Positions 1 to 7,240 of a stretch of DNA of 13,208 nt are shown here, piece by piece. This stretch comes from CAZWDL01 sp964632995 (lineage in GTDB: Bacteria; Bacteroidota; Bacteroidia; Chitinophagales; Saprospiraceae), in assembly GCA_964632995.1 (NCBI GenBank), contig CAZWDL010000164.1:1-13208 (forward strand). The letters run 5' to 3'. Below the pieces are notes generated by a model. It was given only the letters and a program-made list of their open reading frames with translations. It was not told the DNA's origin and made no database searches. The position numbers and the translations under genes are program-made. Each line of letters begins with the position of its first letter. Position 1 is the stretch's first letter.

Positions 1-1949
1 GCATTGGCCACCAGCTGCTCGCGGAAATAGTCGTTGGGCTCTTCATCCTCTTCTCCTACAATGGGCATGCTGATATCGTCGAAGATAGCGTAGCCCTGCG
101 TGAGCCAGTACAGCGGCGAGCCCCAGTAGAGGCGAATGAATTCGTAAGGCGAGCCCTCCACCTGGCTGGCAGCGTCAGCGCTTTTGTATTCGCTGGGATA
201 GGCCCACATGATCACCGGCAGGCTGCCATCGGTTTCGGGATTGTAGCCTTTCGGCAAATAGAGATCACCCTGCAGCGTCAGGCCATCCTCGCGCTCGTAC
301 TGGACCACCTGTTTCTCAATGCCCTCCAAGGCGGGGTAGGGGTGCTCAAATTCGGTAAGCGCTTCGATTTTGTCATCCTCCAGGTTGCGCAGGTAGTAAT
401 TCGGTGGCTCCTCGCGCGATTCGCGGCGCGTGATGACGATCTTTTCCCCGGGATCCAGCAAGCGCACCGGGTATTCGTAGTAGGGCGCCTGAGAACGCCA
501 TATTTCTTCGGTCTCCTTCGTCTCCAGATCGAAGGCGCGGATGAAAGGCTGGTTGCCTTCCGGCGAAGCACCCTGGCCGGTAAGGAAGAGCGTCTCACCG
601 TTATCGGCCGTCAGTAAAACGGAACGGCCATACTGATTTTCCGTAGTTACAAAATTACCAGGGTTATTATAGCGGTCTTCCCAGGAGAAATCGAAAAGCG
701 TCGTTTTGCTCTCCAGATCTTTGGGATCAAATCGACTGGCGATCTGCTGGCGCGTATTCCACCAGTACTCGTAGGCGACAGCGAGGTCGTCTTCGCCCCA
801 GGTTACACCCGCGTAGCGCAGCTGAAAAGGAATGCCGGCTTTCGGCGTACTCTGGAAGGGCGCTTCGAGATAGTAGAGGCGGTCGCGGATGTCGGCTTCC
901 ACATTCGGGTCGCCGCCGTCCTGGGCTTCCACCCAGGTGAGCGTAGCGGGCACGTCGTTGCGCCAGTTGAAGCTGCGCGGCCCTTCGCGGGTGGCCATGA
1001 ATCCCTTGGGGATGCTCTCCGAGAGTGGGATATCGGCGATGACCTTGATCAGCTCACCGGCCTTGTTACGCATCTCGTATTTCACGGGAAAACGGTAGTA
1101 GGGTACGATGTAGGAAAAGGGCGGGTGCGCCATACCGGTAAGTACGTATTCCCCGTTGGGCGAGATGGAAGTTTCGGTGTAGATGCCGGCCGGGCCGAAA
1201 TTTTGCTGCCCGCCCGTGTCGGTGTCAATGAGGACCAGTTGGCTGCTGCCGTAGTATTCAAACAGGGCTTCATCGTGCGGATCTTCGAGCAGGTCCTGAT
1301 AGGTGCGCACGGGCGCCTTGTCGCCGGTGCTTTCCTGCACGACGGGGCCTTCCGGCGTCAGGGCTTCGGTGGGGGCTTCGCCTCGCCCTTCGATCGTCAG
1401 TTTGGCCAGGATAGTCCGGTTGTCGGGAAACCAGTCGAAGGGGGTGCCGCGCATGGCGTCGTTGAGACGGGCCTCGGTCAGCTGCTGCGCCCGCTTGCTG
1501 GTCACATCGGCCATCCACAGCTCGATGCCGTTGGATTTGGTGATGGAAAAGGCGATGCGGCTGCCGTCGGGCGACCAGCGTACGTTTTCGATTTGCGGTG
1601 ATTCGGGCAGACCGCTGATGGGAAAGCTTTCTCCACTTTCAATGTTTTTCAGTGTCAGCCCGTTGTAGCTGCTCGAACGGCTGGGACCGTTGGTGCGTGG
1701 GTTGATACGCAGACCGGCGATGCGCAGCTCGGGCTGCGCCAGCTCCTCGATGGAAGGATAACCGGGGCGCTCCAGCAACAGCATCCACTCGCCGTCGCTG
1801 TCAATGCTCACCGCCGGTGTCTGCGGAGCATTAACCAGATCGGCGATCGTCTGCGGCGGCATCTGATACTGCAAATCTTTTTGGGCGAAAGCCCCTATAC
1901 TTGTCAGTAAAAAGAGGCTAAGTAGCGAGAACAGGTTCCATTTTTTCAT
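1..1949 (-). CDS. S9D-family peptidase, glutamyl endopeptidase-like (3' end cut by window edge)
   Basis: An open frame runs without a stop from the ATG at 1949 to the left edge: 649 complete codons. Residues 1-22 form a signal peptide (MKKW, Leu-rich core, AFAQ), so the enzyme is exported. The segments YQMPPQTIADLV (28-39), the arginine-rich stretch near 76-91 (RIAGLRINPRTN) and WSPDGSRIAFS (125-135) match the start of the S9D beta-propeller. AYPSEYKSADAASQ (583-596) and MPIVGEEDEEPNDYF (628-642) match the entry to the alpha/beta-hydrolase domain of plant chloroplast glutamyl endopeptidase and bacterial relatives. These enzymes cut peptides after Glu/Asp. The Ser-Asp-His triad lies in the missing C-terminal part (about 180 residues by family length), so activity cannot be judged. 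It is preceded by a 205-bp spacer with a candidate promoter and no Shine-Dalgarno site. The family call comes from remembered motifs, not a search. Confidence 0.92.
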   Translation of the reverse strand, partial: MKKWNLFSLLSLFLLTSIGAFAQKDLQYQMPPQTIADLVNAPQTPAVSIDSDGEWMLLLERPGYPSIEELAQPELRIAGLRINPRTNGPSRSSSYNGLTLKNIESGESFPISGLPESPQIENVRWSPDGSRIAFSITKSNGIELWMADVTSKRAQQLTEARLNDAMRGTPFDWFPDNRTILAKLTIEGRGEAPTEALTPEGPVVQESTGDKAPVRTYQDLLEDPHDEALFEYYGSSQLVLIDTDTGGQQNFGPAGIYTETSISPNGEYVLTGMAHPPFSYIVPYYRFPVKYEMRNKAGELIKVIADIPLSESIPKGFMATREGPRSFNWRNDVPATLTWVEAQDGGDPNVEADIRDRLYYLEAPFQSTPKAGIPFQLRYAGVTWGEDDLAVAYEYWWNTRQQIASRFDPKDLESKTTLFDFSWEDRYNNPGNFVTTENQYGRSVLLTADNGETLFLTGQGASPEGNQPFIRAFDLETKETEEIWRSQAPYYEYPVRLLDPGEKIVITRRESREEPPNYYLRNLEDDKIEALTEFEHPYPALEGIEKQVVQYEREDGLTLQGDLYLPKGYNPETDGSLPVIMWAYPSEYKSADAASQVEGSPYEFIRLYWGSPLYWLTQGYAIFDDISMPIVGEEDEEPNDYFREQLVAN

Positions 1950-1993
1950 AGGGCGATGGATTTGTGATGGAAAAATCGGATTGGTCGATTATC

Positions 1994-2020
1994 CAAAAAT
2001 AACTATAAAAACCTTTTCAA
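1994..2020 (-). promoter_or_regulatory. Candidate Bacteroidota promoter for the S9D peptidase gene
   Basis: On the minus strand, TATTTTTG (1994-2001) fits the Bacteroidota -7 consensus TAnnTTTG, and a TTG lies upstream at 2018-2020. The 16-bp gap is shorter than the usual roughly 19-21 bp, which weakens the call. The -7 box ends 44 bp before the ATG, a normal leader length. The rest of the 1950-2154 spacer shows short imperfect GGAAAGT-like repeats (about 2060-2090) and a GGAATATTCC palindrome, with no gene. Confidence 0.33.
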
Positions 2021-2154
2021 AATAGTTTGTTCAATTCTCAAACCCAGCATCCAAATCGAAGTGGAAAGTGGGAAAGCGGAAGTCGGAAGGGGCTTAACTG
2101 GGCTTATCCAGGGAATATTCCAGGCTAGCGCCATGCACCTAGCATCCAGAACCC

Positions 2155-3765
2155 CTATTCCACAACAAAGCGGCTCAGCAACCGGCTTTGGCTGGTAACA
2201 ATGCTGTAGACGTAGGCGCCTGCCGGCAGGCCGGACACATCGATACGCTGCTGGTGCTCGCCATTTACCTGCCGGCCCTGATCCATTTTACGAATCAGGC
2301 GGCCGTCCGCGGTATAGAGCTCAATGGTTACATCGGAAGCTTCGTCCAGCTGGTAGCGCAGGGTCACTTCCGACGAGGCCGGGTTGGGAAAAGCCGGAAA
2401 GAGCCTCAGCTCCTTGTTTTGCACAAAAGGATCATTGACGCTGGTGGCCTGGTCGAATTCCACGACGGCGAAGAGGTAGAGATTGCTCTCCAGTTGCCAG
2501 GATTGCTCATCGTCGAAGGGCAGCCAGGTGACACCGTCGGAAAAGAGATCCCAGGCGTCGCTGCCGTCGCCGCAATCCTGGCCGGTGAGGAAGAGGCCGA
2601 CGGTATCCTGGGAAGCATAGAGTTCAGAGATGTCGAGGCTGACGAAGAACTGGGTGTCCTGAACGGCAACCGGGGTAGAGAAAGGGAAGATGGTCGGTAG
2701 CAGCAGTTGGTCGTCGATGACGATATCGCTGACGTTGAGCTTGTCGCTGCTGCCCAGAAGGCTGCCCGGGGCGCCGCTTTGCTCATCCACGGAGAAGATG
2801 TTGATATCCAGCTCGCCGTCGCCCACGACCTCGGCATCGGAAAAGAAGCCCCAGGCTTCGCTGACGCGGTAGCTGGCGTTCTGGGTGTAGCTGATGCGCT
2901 GCGCCTTCTGAAGGTCGCCGAATTCATTGGTACCGCCTACGAAGCCCCAGGATTCGGTGATGGTAAAGCTGACCGGAGAGAGGGCGCAGGTATCGGCAAA
3001 GGCGGGAGGAGCGACGGTATCGGTAGCGACCATACCCCCGCCGGTCGCGTCCCCGAATTCGATGACGTTGAACATGTAAAAGTTAAGGTTGAGCTGCCAG
3101 GATTGATCGCTGTTGACCGGCAGCCAGGTCTGGCCGTCGGAGAAAAGCTCCCAGGCGTCGGCGCCGTCGCCGCAGCCGTCGTCGGTTGAAAATAAAGCGA
3201 CGGTGTCCTGAGAAGCATAGAGCTCAGCGAAGTTGAAGCTGGTGAAAAACTGGTCATTGCTTACCTGTACCGGGTTTGGATAGGAGAAGATGGTAGGCAA
3301 AATGTCCTGGTCATCGAGATTGATGTCGCTAACCTTTAGCTTCTCGCTGTTCCCGAGCAGGTTGCCCGGGCTTCCATCGCCATCAACGGTGTAGATCTTG
3401 GCCCAGAGCTCGCCGTCATTAACGACTGCCGCGTCGGAGAAGAAGCCCCAGGATTCGCGTACGAAGTATTCGTCGCTGCCGGCAAACTCAAAACGCTGGG
3501 CTTTCTCCAGGTCGCCCAGTTCATTCATACCGGAAACAAAACCCCAGGCATCGTTCAATACGAATACGGCCGGGCGCAGGGCGCAGGTGTCGGCAAAGGC
3601 GGGCGGCTGCAAAGTGTCCATTTCTGCACGGAAGTTGAGGCGCCATTCGGGCGACCACTTCAGGCGGCGTTCGTCCTTCTGCTTGCTTGAGGTACGCGAA
3701 ACCTGGCCGAACAAACCAGTGACGGAGAATAGAAACAGGAGAAGTAAGAGGGAATTGTTTTTCAT
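2155..3765 (-). CDS. Secreted protein with two tandem ~188-aa domains and a T9SS type A sorting domain
   Basis: A 536-residue protein. The start at 3765 (MKNNSLLLLLFLF) is preferred over an in-frame start 26 codons upstream because it begins a clean signal peptide, cleaved near GLFG/Q (residues 20-21). Residues 54-241 and 253-441 are two copies of one domain. Each contains PPAFADTCAL, a WGF-containing segment, GDL(E/Q)KAQR, WGFFSDA, DDQ-LLPTIF, ELYASQDTV, CGDG-DAW-LFSDG and QSWQL. Residues about 453-536 are a T9SS C-terminal domain: LFPAFPNPASSEVTL at its start, a GRLIR turn, then DVSGLPAGAYVYSI. It should cross the outer membrane through T9SS and be released or attached at the surface. The repeated domain resembles Bacteroidota extracellular modules with a GT/GMN-GDLEKAQ motif, whose function I do not know. 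No catalytic motif is evident; an adhesin or structural role is possible. It is transcribed divergently from the FG-GAP lipoprotein gene. Confidence 0.92.
   Translation of the reverse strand: MKNNSLLLLLFLFSVTGLFGQVSRTSSKQKDERRLKWSPEWRLNFRAEMDTLQPPAFADTCALRPAVFVLNDAWGFVSGMNELGDLEKAQRFEFAGSDEYFVRESWGFFSDAAVVNDGELWAKIYTVDGDGSPGNLLGNSEKLKVSDINLDDQDILPTIFSYPNPVQVSNDQFFTSFNFAELYASQDTVALFSTDDGCGDGADAWELFSDGQTWLPVNSDQSWQLNLNFYMFNVIEFGDATGGGMVATDTVAPPAFADTCALSPVSFTITESWGFVGGTNEFGDLQKAQRISYTQNASYRVSEAWGFFSDAEVVGDGELDINIFSVDEQSGAPGSLLGSSDKLNVSDIVIDDQLLLPTIFPFSTPVAVQDTQFFVSLDISELYASQDTVGLFLTGQDCGDGSDAWDLFSDGVTWLPFDDEQSWQLESNLYLFAVVEFDQATSVNDPFVQNKELRLFPAFPNPASSEVTLRYQLDEASDVTIELYTADGRLIRKMDQGRQVNGEHQQRIDVSGLPAGAYVYSIVTSQSRLLSRFVVE
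2443..3606 (-). repeat. Intragenic tandem domain duplication
   Basis: Codons 54-241 (3043-3606) and 253-441 (2443-3009) of the T9SS-exported protein encode two homologous copies of nearly equal length, joined by a 10-residue Gly/Thr-rich linker. Residue strings such as PPAFADTCAL, ELYASQDTV and LFSDG are unchanged, and the nucleotide sequence is also close around them, for example the paired segments near 2565 and 3165. This indicates a duplication within the gene. Confidence 0.88.
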
Positions 3766-3903
3766 AGAAAATGGGTTGTTAAACGGATGTGTGCAATTTT
3801 CTGAGGTGAAATAACGGATGTGCTCTTTCGGAAGGAAAGACAACAGCCGGTGATGTTTTTGTAATATATGGAAAATTGAAAAATAAATAAGGGGAAGAGG
3901 GAG

Positions 3904-3975
3904 TGGATGTTTTCACGCGACGAAGCGAAGGAGTGAACATTCCTCCTTTCGGAGCGATAGCCAAAGAAACATCCA
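3904..3975. repeat. Palindromic element with internal direct repeat between divergent genes
   Basis: A perfect 9-bp inverted repeat, TGGATGTTT (3904-3912) and AAACATCCA (3967-3975), encloses a second stem, AAGGAG (3928-3933) with CTCCTT (3943-3948). Two imperfect direct copies lie inside: CGAAGCGAAGGAGTGAACAT (from 3921) and CGGAGCGATAGCCAAAGAAA (from 3950, ending in CATCC). It sits in the 263-bp spacer between the T9SS protein and FG-GAP genes. It may be a REP-like element or an mRNA leader structure. No coding role is likely, because the true start of the downstream gene is at 4029. Confidence 0.45.
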
Positions 3976-4028
3976 TGACGCCCGGATATTCCTTATTTTA
4001 CCGGATACGATCACCAAATGTCATCGTT

Positions 4029-5234
4029 ATGAAAGTCCGAATGCTGTTTTTTTCTCTGTTTTTACTGCTGGCTTGCAACAATAAGAAGGAGCCGTCCTTG
4101 TCTGAAGTAAATGAGGCCTTGTACGAAAACGTTACCAACAGCCATTTGCCCGCCCCCGGTCTGGAAGGGCTGAGCATGGACGCAGGTGTAGCCGACCTGG
4201 ATGCGGACGGCGATCTGGATATCGTAGTCGCCAACGAGTTTGAACCCAACATTCTGCTGCTCAACGACGGCAGCGGGCGGTTCCGCTTGGCCAGCGCGCA
4301 GCTGCCACGGGCAAGCCACGACAGCGAGGATGTCGGCATCGCCGATTTCGATGGCGACGGCGACCTGGATGTCGTCATCGTCAGCGAAGATGACCAGACC
4401 AACGAACTTTACCTCAATCAAGGAGGGACCACTTTCAGCGCCGCCGGCGATCGCCTGCCGGTAGCGGGCATCTCCAATGCCGTCATCGTCGCCGACCTCA
4501 ACGGTGATCGGGCGCCCGACATCCTGATCGGGAATAACGGGCAGAACAACGTGCTGATCAACGATGGGGAAGGGTATTTTACAGACGAGACGACAGGTCG
4601 CTTACCACAGGTAGAGGACGTCACCCAGGATCTGGAGCTGGGCGATGCGGACGGTGACGGGGATCCCGATCTCATCGTCGGCAATGAAGACCGCAACCGC
4701 CTGATGATCAACGACGGCAGCGGCATCTTTACAGATGAATCGGCAGCTCGCATTCCCCTACGCGAAGCGCCCGAGGAAACGCGCGAAGCTGACTTCGGCG
4801 ACGTAGACGGCGACGGCGACCTCGATCTTTTCTTCGCGAATACGGCGGCTTTCGTGGAGGGCGCCTTGCGGCAAAACCGCCTGTTGATCAACGGCGGCAC
4901 GGGACATTTCACCGATGAAAGCGCCGATCGCCTGCCACCCGACGAAGACCGCAGCTTCGAGGGTGATTTCCTGGATATCGACGGCGACGGCGACCTGGAT
5001 ATCATCACCGGCAATTCGAACGAACCGAACTTCCGGGGCAAATCGCCCTACCGCGTGCTGCTCAATGACGGCCAGGGCCGCTTCCGCGACGGAACGGATG
5101 AAGTGTTCCCACCCGGCGTCGAAGGCAGCGGCTTCGACGCTGAGTTCGCCGACTTCAACGGCGACGGCAAGCCCGACCTTTACCTGTCCGGCCGGGGAAC
5201 GCCCGACCTGCTGCTGTTCCGGAAAGGGGAGTGA
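4029..5234 (+). CDS. Lipoprotein with seven FG-GAP/VCBS-type repeats
   Basis: A 401-residue protein. The start at 4029 (MKVRMLFFSLFLLLAC) is chosen over a GTG at 3903 because it opens directly into a lipoprotein signal peptide with lipobox LLAC at Cys16. Seven Asp-rich loops follow at about residues 58, 108, 158, 208, 260, 318 and 377 (DADGDLD, DGDGDLD, NGDRAPD, DGDGDPD, DGDGDLD, DGDGDLD, NGDGKPD). Each is followed by a strand pattern such as LLINDGSG-F-DE. These loops are typical calcium-binding turns of FG-GAP/VCBS beta-propellers, and seven of them suggest one complete seven-bladed propeller. The third and seventh loops are the most divergent. Such proteins are usually cell-surface binding or adhesion modules; the ligand is unknown and no enzyme motif is seen. 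The divergent neighbour is a T9SS-secreted protein, which also points to the surface, but a functional link is inference only. Confidence 0.92.
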   Translation: MKVRMLFFSLFLLLACNNKKEPSLSEVNEALYENVTNSHLPAPGLEGLSMDAGVADLDADGDLDIVVANEFEPNILLLNDGSGRFRLASAQLPRASHDSEDVGIADFDGDGDLDVVIVSEDDQTNELYLNQGGTTFSAAGDRLPVAGISNAVIVADLNGDRAPDILIGNNGQNNVLINDGEGYFTDETTGRLPQVEDVTQDLELGDADGDGDPDLIVGNEDRNRLMINDGSGIFTDESAARIPLREAPEETREADFGDVDGDGDLDLFFANTAAFVEGALRQNRLLINGGTGHFTDESADRLPPDEDRSFEGDFLDIDGDGDLDIITGNSNEPNFRGKSPYRVLLNDGQGRFRDGTDEVFPPGVEGSGFDAEFADFNGDGKPDLYLSGRGTPDLLLFRKGE

Positions 5235-5249
5235 AGGGGCCTTCATTCC

Positions 5250-5474
5250 AATGTCGTCAACTTTAGCAGTTTTGGGCGCTTCTGCGGTTGGATATTCCTC
5301 AGTTCCTCTGTTCTGCGGTTCCTTTAATTTCCCTTACTTATACTTACTGAACCGCAGAACATTTACCCGTCCCGAGGGACGAGAGCGGTGAAGAACACTT
5401 TCCGACCAGCCCAGGGATGGGCGGATAGAAACAGATGAACAGAAGAAGTTGCCAAACCTTAAGTTGACGACATT
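5250..5474. repeat. 225-bp intergenic segment bounded by 14-bp inverted repeats, with nested hairpins
   Basis: AATGTCGTCAACTT (5250-5263) is the exact reverse complement of AAGTTGACGACATT (5461-5474). Inside are a perfect 11-bp inverted repeat, GTTCTGCGGTT (5310-5320) with AACCGCAGAAC (5350-5360); a second direct copy of TTCTGCGGTT at 5280-5289; a small stem CGTCCC-GA-GGGACG (5368-5381); and GCCCA/TGGGC near 5409-5422. The segment fills most of the spacer between the FG-GAP gene and the small membrane ORF and encodes no convincing protein. It may be a small non-autonomous element, stacked terminators, or a degenerate intergenic repeat cluster. Confidence 0.5.
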
Positions 5475-5506
5475 AGCCTTTATTCAATCCCCCAATCCTC
5501 CGTATT

Positions 5507-5614
5507 ATGAAGAAAGAACAATGGGTCCGCCTCATTCTCACTATCTTCTGGCTGCTCATTGCGCTGGCGATAGTAGGATTTCTGATTTATTCCCGGCTTA
5601 CCTTACTGGAATGA
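5507..5614 (+). CDS. Possible 35-aa single-span membrane peptide
   Basis: ATG at 5507 to TGA at 5612-5614 encodes a 35-residue peptide: MKKEQWVRL, a hydrophobic stretch of about 20 residues (LILTIFWLLIALAIVGFLIY), then SRLTLLE. The positive N-terminus followed by one membrane span is the usual shape of a real small membrane protein; positive-inside orientation predicts its N-terminus in the cytoplasm. Its stop overlaps an ATG (ATGA at 5611-5614) in the reading frame of the downstream serine hydrolase, which would allow translational coupling if that gene starts there. There is no Shine-Dalgarno site, which is normal for this group. No homologue is known to me. It could be chance, but hydrophobic composition in a frame unrelated to the adjacent gene argues for coding. 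Confidence 0.45.
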   Translation: MKKEQWVRLILTIFWLLIALAIVGFLIYSRLTLLE

Positions 5615-5682
5615 GGCGAAAATTTCCGAATTGGCGTACTTGTTCGTTACTTTGGAGAGATTTTAAAGAATCCCTCTGGAAA

Positions 5683-7047
5683 ATGAAAAAGCGAAACCGC
5701 TGGATGTTGATCTTATTACTTCTTCTTTTTCTCCTGGCCGCCTTTTGGTTCCTTTACTTGCAGCCCCGCTTGCCGGTGATGACCGGGTACGCTGCCAAGA
5801 ACATGTGCTCCTGTGTATTCGTATCGGGTCGCAGCCCGGAGTCTATCAGGGCCGTCGATCTCGACTTTTTCCCCATCAACCTGACGCATACGGAGATCGA
5901 CCGCGAAGGTCGCACCGTGACGGCGACAATCTTCGGGATGGCGCCTCGGACGGCGGTATTTCGCGAAGGGCTAGGTTGTACACTGGTGATTGACGCCAGT
6001 GTGCAAGCGCTGCGTGAACAGGCAGCCGCCTATACGCCACCCGTTTCTTTGCCTGACGACCCGGACACCGTTCCCTGGCCGATGGGTGATCAGTTGCCGG
6101 ATACTATTTTCCCGGAGGTTGATCAAGGTAAACTACAGACGGCGATACAATTTGCTTTCGTGGAGCCCGAGCTGCAAACGCGAGGGGTAGTGGTCGTCTA
6201 TCGCGGCCAGCTGATAGGAGAGGCTTATGCGCCGGGCTTCGACCGGCACACCCTCCAGCTGGGTTGGTCAATGACCAAGAGTATCACCAGCGCTCTGATC
6301 GGCATTCTGGTGCGGGAAGGCAAACTCGACCTGGATCAGCCTGCCGGCTTTCCCATGTGGAAGGATGACATGCGCCGGGGAATTACCATCGACGATCTGC
6401 TGCGCATGAGCAGCGGACTGTCCTGGGTGGAAGATTACGGTTGGCGACAGGCCGATGTGTTGAAAATGCTCTATCTTGGAGAGGACATGGCAGGCTACAC
6501 CATGCGCCGCCCACCCTCCGCTGATCCCGGTGATGAGTGGGTATACGCTTCCGGCACCACTAACCTGCTTTCGTACATCATCCGGCGCGAGATGGATTCG
6601 CTGGAGGAGTACTGGGCCTTTCCCCGCGAAGCGCTGTTTAACCGCATCGGTATGCGCTCGGCGATTGTGGAGCCGGACGTCAGTGGTACGCTTGTGGGAT
6701 CTTCTTACGGTTTCGCCACTCCGCGTGACTGGGCGCGCTTCGGACTGCTGTATCTCAACGACGGCGTCTGGGAAGGAGAACGCATCCTGCCGGAAGGCTG
6801 GGTGGACTATTCCCGCGAAACGGCTCCAGCCTCCGCCGGCGAGTACGGTGCTCAGTTCTGGCTCAACAAATCGGGAACATTGCCTGATGTGCCCGGGGAT
6901 ACCTACGCCTGCCAGGGCTTCCAGGAACAGCGGGTCTTTATTATCCCTTCGCGCGACCTGGTGGTCGTTCGCCTTGGGGTCACCGATGATGACACCTTTG
7001 ACTTTAACACCTTTCTGATGAGTATACTGGAGGCGATTAAAGGGTAA
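5683..7047 (+). CDS. Membrane-anchored serine hydrolase, class C beta-lactamase / esterase fold
   Basis: A 454-residue protein from the ATG at 5683 (MKKRNRW, then a Leu-rich membrane span at about 8-26); the body should be periplasmic. It has the penicillin-binding fold of class C beta-lactamases, EstB-type esterases and DD-peptidases. S196-M-T-K199 is the SxxK nucleophile motif. Y288-A-S stands where YxN/YSS occurs, in the context YASGTTNLLS. GFATPRDWARFGLLYL (343-358) is the conserved helix, and GFQEQRVFIIPSRDLVVVRLG (412-432) carries the third motif region. A short conserved N-terminal region with CSC (42-44) precedes it, like family members with KNLCS-VFVSGR. Substrate is unknown: an ester, amide or peptidoglycan-like peptide. 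An in-frame ATG at 5611, overlapping the stop of the small ORF, could add 24 cytoplasmic residues, but the 5683 start gives the usual N-terminus. A strong inverted repeat follows 35 bp after the stop. Confidence 0.94.
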   Translation: MKKRNRWMLILLLLLFLLAAFWFLYLQPRLPVMTGYAAKNMCSCVFVSGRSPESIRAVDLDFFPINLTHTEIDREGRTVTATIFGMAPRTAVFREGLGCTLVIDASVQALREQAAAYTPPVSLPDDPDTVPWPMGDQLPDTIFPEVDQGKLQTAIQFAFVEPELQTRGVVVVYRGQLIGEAYAPGFDRHTLQLGWSMTKSITSALIGILVREGKLDLDQPAGFPMWKDDMRRGITIDDLLRMSSGLSWVEDYGWRQADVLKMLYLGEDMAGYTMRRPPSADPGDEWVYASGTTNLLSYIIRREMDSLEEYWAFPREALFNRIGMRSAIVEPDVSGTLVGSSYGFATPRDWARFGLLYLNDGVWEGERILPEGWVDYSRETAPASAGEYGAQFWLNKSGTLPDVPGDTYACQGFQEQRVFIIPSRDLVVVRLGVTDDDTFDFNTFLMSILEAIKG

Positions 7048-7082
7048 TGTTGCGATTTTACGGCTTAAGCGCTCGGGCCCTT

Positions 7083-7125
7083 AGTACACTGTCAAAACGG
7101 AAAGTTACTTATTTGACAGTGTACT
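7083..7125. repeat. Perfect 14-bp inverted repeat, possible terminator or operator
   Basis: AGTACACTGTCAAA (7083-7096) and TTTGACAGTGTACT (7112-7125) are exact reverse complements, separated by a 15-base spacer. It lies 35 bp after the serine hydrolase stop and 115 bp before the oxidoreductase start. The stem is stable, but no T-run follows on either strand, so a classical intrinsic terminator is not supported. An operator for a dimeric regulator, or a palindromic repeat, is equally possible. The remaining leader (7126-7240) holds a CTGGT/ACCAG stem (7136-7152) and a tandem CAATGAAC (7182-7189, 7191-7198). Confidence 0.5.
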
Positions 7126-7240
7126 TAGGTCAATACTGGTGCTTGAGACCAGAGAGCCAGGTTACCATGAAACACTACAATCAATGAACCCAATGAACGT
7201 CCATTGCTCCGTTGGGGTTGTTTAGAAAAATCATCGAATT

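Noticed and set aside
278..1668. Several ORFs of 60-158 codons on both strands across the left end
   Set aside because: They are out-of-frame shadows of the S9D peptidase gene, which runs continuously on the minus strand and shows clear family motifs; the shadow proteins are Arg/Ser-rich or Gly/Val-rich and unlike any family.
3903..4028. In-frame GTG start giving 42 extra residues on the FG-GAP protein
   Set aside because: It would bury the lipoprotein signal and lipobox, and translates the palindromic element.
4418..5041. 207-codon antisense ORF within the FG-GAP gene
   Set aside because: Its Ser/Arg/Pro-rich composition is what the complement of repeated Asp/Gly codons produces; the sense strand carries seven real repeats.
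5449..5682. TTG start giving 78 extra residues on the serine hydrolase
   Set aside because: The extension reads through the small membrane ORF in another frame and is not protein-like; the 5683 start gives a normal membrane anchor. The alternative ATG at 5611 is kept as a possibility in the gene entry.
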